Part shown: piece by piece, positions 60,699 through 64,000 of the stretch
Layout: every line of letters begins with the position of its first letter
Numbering within the stretch: position 1 is the stretch's first letter
NCBI RefSeq assembly: GCF_014650075.1
Contig: NZ_BMUG01000005.1
Location: forward strand, 496,001 to 560,000
Length of the DNA: 64,000 nt
Direction: 5' to 3'
Source: Streptomyces microflavus
GTDB taxonomy: Bacteria; Actinomycetota; Actinomycetes; Streptomycetales; Streptomycetaceae
Notes under the pieces: generated by a model
The model's database searches: none
What the model was told of the DNA's origin: nothing
Seen by the model: the letters and a program-made list of their open reading frames with translations, nothing else
Program-made: the position numbers and the translations under genes

Positions 60699-61561
60699 GC
60701 ATGGGGTGGGTTCCGGCGGGCGACTACGAAGTCGCCCTGGAAGCGGGCAAGGTGGTCTGCCGCAACGGCACGGGACGGCGGCTGAAAACCGTACCGGCCA
60801 AGTTGAAGGACGATCCGGCGGTCGTCGGGCTCCGGCAGCTGACCGAGTGGCTGGAGCGGCACGAGCGCCAGTGCCTGACCGACGTCGAACAGTGGATGGT
60901 GCGTTCGCTGCCGGTCCCCACCGCTGTGCTCGCCAGGGTCTGGCCCGACCCGGCGTGGCAGGCGGCCCTGCGTGACGTGGTGGTCACCGGCGTGGACGGT
61001 GGCGTGGCCGGGTTCCTGCGCGATGTCGACTCCGAACGCGGTCTCGGCCTCGTCGACCTGGACGGCGACACGGTCCGCATCACCCCGGACGTCGTCAGCG
61101 TGCCCCACCCCGTCCTCCTCGACGACCTCGACGAGCTGCGGGAGTTCGCGGTCGAACTGGGGGTGCGCCAGAACGTGGAGCAGCTGTTCCGCGAGGTGTG
61201 GCGCCGCCCGGCCGGCCTCGCCCCGGACGCCACGTCCGTCGACACCTATGCCGGCGGTGTGTTCAAGGAACTGCGCTTCCTGCACGGTCGCGTCACCCAG
61301 CTCGGGTACCGGTCGCGCGGCGGCTACGCGGTCTGCCCGGTCGTCGAGGACGGGGTCACGGCCGAGGCGCGGATCTGGATCGGCGAGCACGACGGTTACG
61401 ACGAGTACGGCACCGAGACGGGCCCCCTGGGCTGGACCGACCCTTCGGGGCGCGCGCTGACGGCCGCCGAGGTCGGCCCCGTCGCGTGGTCCGAGGGCAT
61501 GCGCATGGCGGCGGCGCTCTACGCCGGCCGGGACGTGGCGGACGAGGAGCAGGCGGCATGA
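60699..61561 (+). CDS. DUF4132-like protein
   Basis: The 287-residue protein has a C-terminal region resembling DUF4132 (LREFAVELGVRQNVEQLFREVWR, then SVDTYAGGVFKELRFLHGRVTQLGYRSRGGY). DUF4132 proteins are associated with MoxR-type AAA and von Willebrand factor genes in E. coli yeh-type clusters. No catalytic residues are evident. The ATG at 60699 follows GGGGAG. It overlaps the next gene by four bases. Confidence 0.72.
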
Positions 61562-64000
61562 GCACCACGACGACGAACACCAGGACCAGCACGACGGCAG
61601 CGGATGCGGCGGCCCTGCCCGCCCAGGCCCGGGGCGGTAACACCTCCACCCCCGCCGCCGAGGCCCGCGCGGCGGGACTGCTGGAGTCGGGCGCGATTCT
61701 CCCGGCCGGCACCACCGAGCGGGAGGACGCCGACGCGCTGACCGCCCGCACCTACACGCACACCGCCCTCGGCGACCGCCCCGTGGTCCGGCTCGTGACC
61801 GGCACTCTCGGCGAAGCCGAGGACCTGGCCCTGGAGTTCCTCGGGCTGTCCCGCACCGCCGAGGCCCCCGTCGTGGGCCAGGTGCGCCGCGAGACGCTGG
61901 GCTTCCCGGCCTGGGCGCTGGTCAACGACCCGGCCAACGGGCACCACGCCCTGGCCCTGGTCAAGGACATCGAGCGGCTGGGCCGCCAGGCCAAGACCCG
62001 TGCCGGAGCTGCCAAGGAGGGGTTCGACGCACTCGGCACCCGGCTGGGCCGTGCCGTGCCGCACTTCCTCCCCACCTACTACGAGCAGGTGGCACGCCTT
62101 TTCCTCCAGGCCGAGAACACCGTCTACGCGGCCTCCTTCTTCGGCAAGGCCCGCGAGGCCGAGCGGGTGCACGGGCTGGTCGTGGACGAGGACCGGCAGC
62201 GGGCCGTCTTCCTGGAGTTCGCCTTCGCCGGCGCACTGACCGTGAAGGCGCTGCGGCAGTACGTACGGGACTTGGTGGCCCGGCTCGCACCGGCGGACGC
62301 CTGGGCGCAGTTCCGCCGTCTGCTGGTCGAGCGCTGCGCGGCCGGCATGCCGCCGTACGCGGCGCTGCCGCAGGACGTGCGCGCCCTGGTCAAGGCCGCC
62401 GGACTGGACCGCGAGACCGCCGAACGTGACCTGGTGGCCGATCTGATCGGCTCCCCGGGAGTCGTCCGGGCCCCCGCCTCGTTCTGGGCGGCCTATCACT
62501 CCTCGCTCATCGCCCTCGCCCGCCGGGACGCGGCCGTGCGGGCCCGGCTCCTCGGCTTCTTCCCGGAGACCTTCAGCGAGAGCGGCCGGGACGTGGACGG
62601 CGAATCCGGCTGGCTCGCGCTGCTGGCCGAGTCCGGTGCCGAGGACCTGTTGACCGCCCTCCCGGACACCTCCGGCAACGCCGCCTCCGGCTCCACGGCC
62701 CCCTCCGATCCGTACGTCTCCCCGGCGGACTGGCTCGCCCGCTGGGAGGCACACCGCCGGCGCAACCGGGCCACTTCGGGCCGCAGCCCGCAGACCCTCG
62801 ACCTGGCCGCCCGGATGGCGGACCGGCTGCGCGCCGACGACCGCCCCGTCGAACTGTTCCAGGGCCGCTGGCAGCGCACCGCCGATCTGGACCTCCTCGA
62901 CCTCTGTCTGGCTTCCGGCGTCCGCGTCGCCGAGCCGGACGACCAGGACAAGGGCACCGCACACTCCTCCGGTGTCCCGTTGGTCCCGTGGCTCTCCGAC
63001 ACCGCGCCCGGCGCCCGGGATCTCACCGCCGTCGCCGAACAGCCGGTCTTCCGCGCACTGCTGAGCCGGAGCGTCGGCGGTATCGGCGACGCACGCGGTC
63101 AGCGGCTGGGCGACTCCGGCCTGGCGAGGCTGGCAGCGCACCCGGTGCTCTCCGTCATCCTGCGCGAGTGGCTGACCGCCCGCGCCGAGGAGTACATGGC
63201 CGCGCGAGGGCTCCCCGGGCTGCGAACCGCTCTCAACAGGCTCTTGGCGTTCCGCACCGTGGTCGCGGACGTGGCCCCGGAAGCCGTGCGGCTCCTCGAG
63301 AGCCATGACATCGTGCCGTTGCTCGCCTCCACCCTGCGTACCGGCGTCCTCGACGAACTGGGCTGGCCCGCCCTCGACGAGACCTACGCCGAACTGGCCG
63401 CCGAGGCCGCCACGCGTCAGCAGGGTCACCGGTCGGAGGGCGTCGGCGTCACCGGCGCCTGGCCCGCCCTGGTTCTCAACACGCTCGAACGGGCCGTCGT
63501 CATCGGCCCGGAGGGCGTTCTGCTGCGGCACACCCTGCGGCTCCCCGCCTCCGTCGACCGCTGGCGGACGCCCGCCTTCCGTTACGTCGACGGTGAGTTG
63601 CTGGTCATCTGGTGGGAGGACGGCAAGCAGCTCGGCTACTGGTCGCACCGCCCCGCCGAGGTGTTCACCGTCGGCGGCGAGCAGACACCCCGCTGGGGCG
63701 GCTCCGGCCCCTCGGACGAGGTCTGTCTGCCGCTGCCCGACGGCGGCCGCGCCACCGGCGGCAAGGCCCTGCACGCGGGCGACACCTCCCTCCCGCCCCA
63801 GCGCGCCGTCATCTCCGACGGCACAGGTCACTGGCGGGAAGGCCACCAGGGCACGCAGCGGGTGTGGCTGGAGTACGACCCCGTCGGCGGTACGCACGGC
63901 CGCGCATCCCTCCCCGCCTTCCTCCGCTCCGGGGTGCAGGACGGCACCCGGCTGCTCACCGAGCACTGCCAGGTGCTGCCGCTCCAGCCCGGTCTGGAGA
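61558..64000 (+). CDS. large protein coupled to DUF4132 gene (partial, runs off window)
   Basis: The frame from ATG 61558 (ATGA overlap with the preceding stop) stays open to the end of the window, giving at least 814 residues. It is Ala/Arg/Leu-rich, helical, with a Thr-rich leader (MSTTTTNTRTSTT), and has no signal peptide, Walker motif or membrane segment. The last portion contains Trp-rich beta-like blocks (LVIWWEDGKQLGYWSHRP). I do not recognise the family. The frame is complete only beyond position 64000. Confidence 0.8.
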   Translation, partial: MSTTTTNTRTSTTAADAAALPAQARGGNTSTPAAEARAAGLLESGAILPAGTTEREDADALTARTYTHTALGDRPVVRLVTGTLGEAEDLALEFLGLSRTAEAPVVGQVRRETLGFPAWALVNDPANGHHALALVKDIERLGRQAKTRAGAAKEGFDALGTRLGRAVPHFLPTYYEQVARLFLQAENTVYAASFFGKAREAERVHGLVVDEDRQRAVFLEFAFAGALTVKALRQYVRDLVARLAPADAWAQFRRLLVERCAAGMPPYAALPQDVRALVKAAGLDRETAERDLVADLIGSPGVVRAPASFWAAYHSSLIALARRDAAVRARLLGFFPETFSESGRDVDGESGWLALLAESGAEDLLTALPDTSGNAASGSTAPSDPYVSPADWLARWEAHRRRNRATSGRSPQTLDLAARMADRLRADDRPVELFQGRWQRTADLDLLDLCLASGVRVAEPDDQDKGTAHSSGVPLVPWLSDTAPGARDLTAVAEQPVFRALLSRSVGGIGDARGQRLGDSGLARLAAHPVLSVILREWLTARAEEYMAARGLPGLRTALNRLLAFRTVVADVAPEAVRLLESHDIVPLLASTLRTGVLDELGWPALDETYAELAAEAATRQQGHRSEGVGVTGAWPALVLNTLERAVVIGPEGVLLRHTLRLPASVDRWRTPAFRYVDGELLVIWWEDGKQLGYWSHRPAEVFTVGGEQTPRWGGSGPSDEVCLPLPDGGRATGGKALHAGDTSLPPQRAVISDGTGHWREGHQGTQRVWLEYDPVGGTHGRASLPAFLRSGVQDGTRLLTEHCQVLPLQPGLE

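Noticed and set aside
61519-63966. Open frame of 815 codons on the minus strand
   Set aside because: It is antisense to the coupled 61558 gene, which has a start overlapping the DUF4132 stop and normal codon-position bias.
1-64000. tRNA, rRNA or transposase genes
   Set aside because: I saw no cloverleaf, rRNA-like stretch, DDE motif or flanking inverted repeats, although a computational scan was not possible.

Overview
The window is about 72% G+C chromosomal DNA. GTG, TTG and probable CTG starts are frequent, many stops overlap the next start (ATGA or GTGA), and the gene families are typical of Streptomyces (DUF4097 and Drr-type ABC genes, secreted enzymes with RICIN lectin tails, MmyB-type XRE regulators, a DasR-like box). 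I read it as an accessory-rich stretch of a Streptomyces chromosome. I saw no tRNA, rRNA, transposase, integrase or CRISPR array.

Layout. 0-5 kb: two small genes, a 5'-truncated Old Yellow Enzyme gene, a frameshifted FUSC transporter gene and a FAD-linked oxidase. 5-15 kb: regulator/target pairs with visible operators: TetR with the FAD oxidase, TetR with a GH30 glycosidase, TetR with an SDR, MerR with a fused double hydrolase, and OhrR with Ohr. A cobalamin riboswitch sits before a secreted DUF4430 protein at about 8.9 kb. 15-25 kb: methyltransferase, ICL/PEP-mutase family enzyme, ThpR, a hypothetical protein, Rrf2 with an NmrA-like protein, P450 plus ferredoxin, a DUF998 membrane protein, an SGNH hydrolase with TetR, and an FBP-domain protein. 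25-33 kb: DoxX, a ribbon-helix-helix protein preceded by a phased repeat array, DUF4097, an ABC exporter pair, and a response regulator/kinase/lipoprotein operon. 33-54 kb: an exported-enzyme island with subtilase, GH16, a PQQ-type sugar dehydrogenase coupled to a ThuA/DUF1080 protein, GH64, carbonic anhydrase, a broken MMPL exporter with its TetR, a metalloprotease, a lipase-like hydrolase, GH19 chitinase and beta-propeller phytase. 54-64 kb: McrBC restriction, MmyB-type regulator with FMN reductase, a second PEP-mutase family enzyme, and a DUF4132 gene coupled to a large protein running off the window.

How the genes fit together. The exported enzymes address plant and fungal polymers: beta-1,3-glucan (GH16, GH64), a beta-glycan (GH30), chitin (GH19), phytate and protein. 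The dehydrogenase/ThuA-DUF1080 operon suggests an extra oxidative route for sugar attack. Control looks local, with a palindrome beside most regulators. Two genes (FUSC, MMPL) carry single-base frameshifts that could be real decay or assembly errors.

The most interesting signals are the GGYGYCA array before the ribbon-helix-helix gene, the B12-switch-controlled secreted DUF4430 protein, the two-gene oxidative glycan operon with near-identical lectin tails, the tandem hydrolase fusion with an aspartate in the nucleophile position, and the truncated OYE junction.
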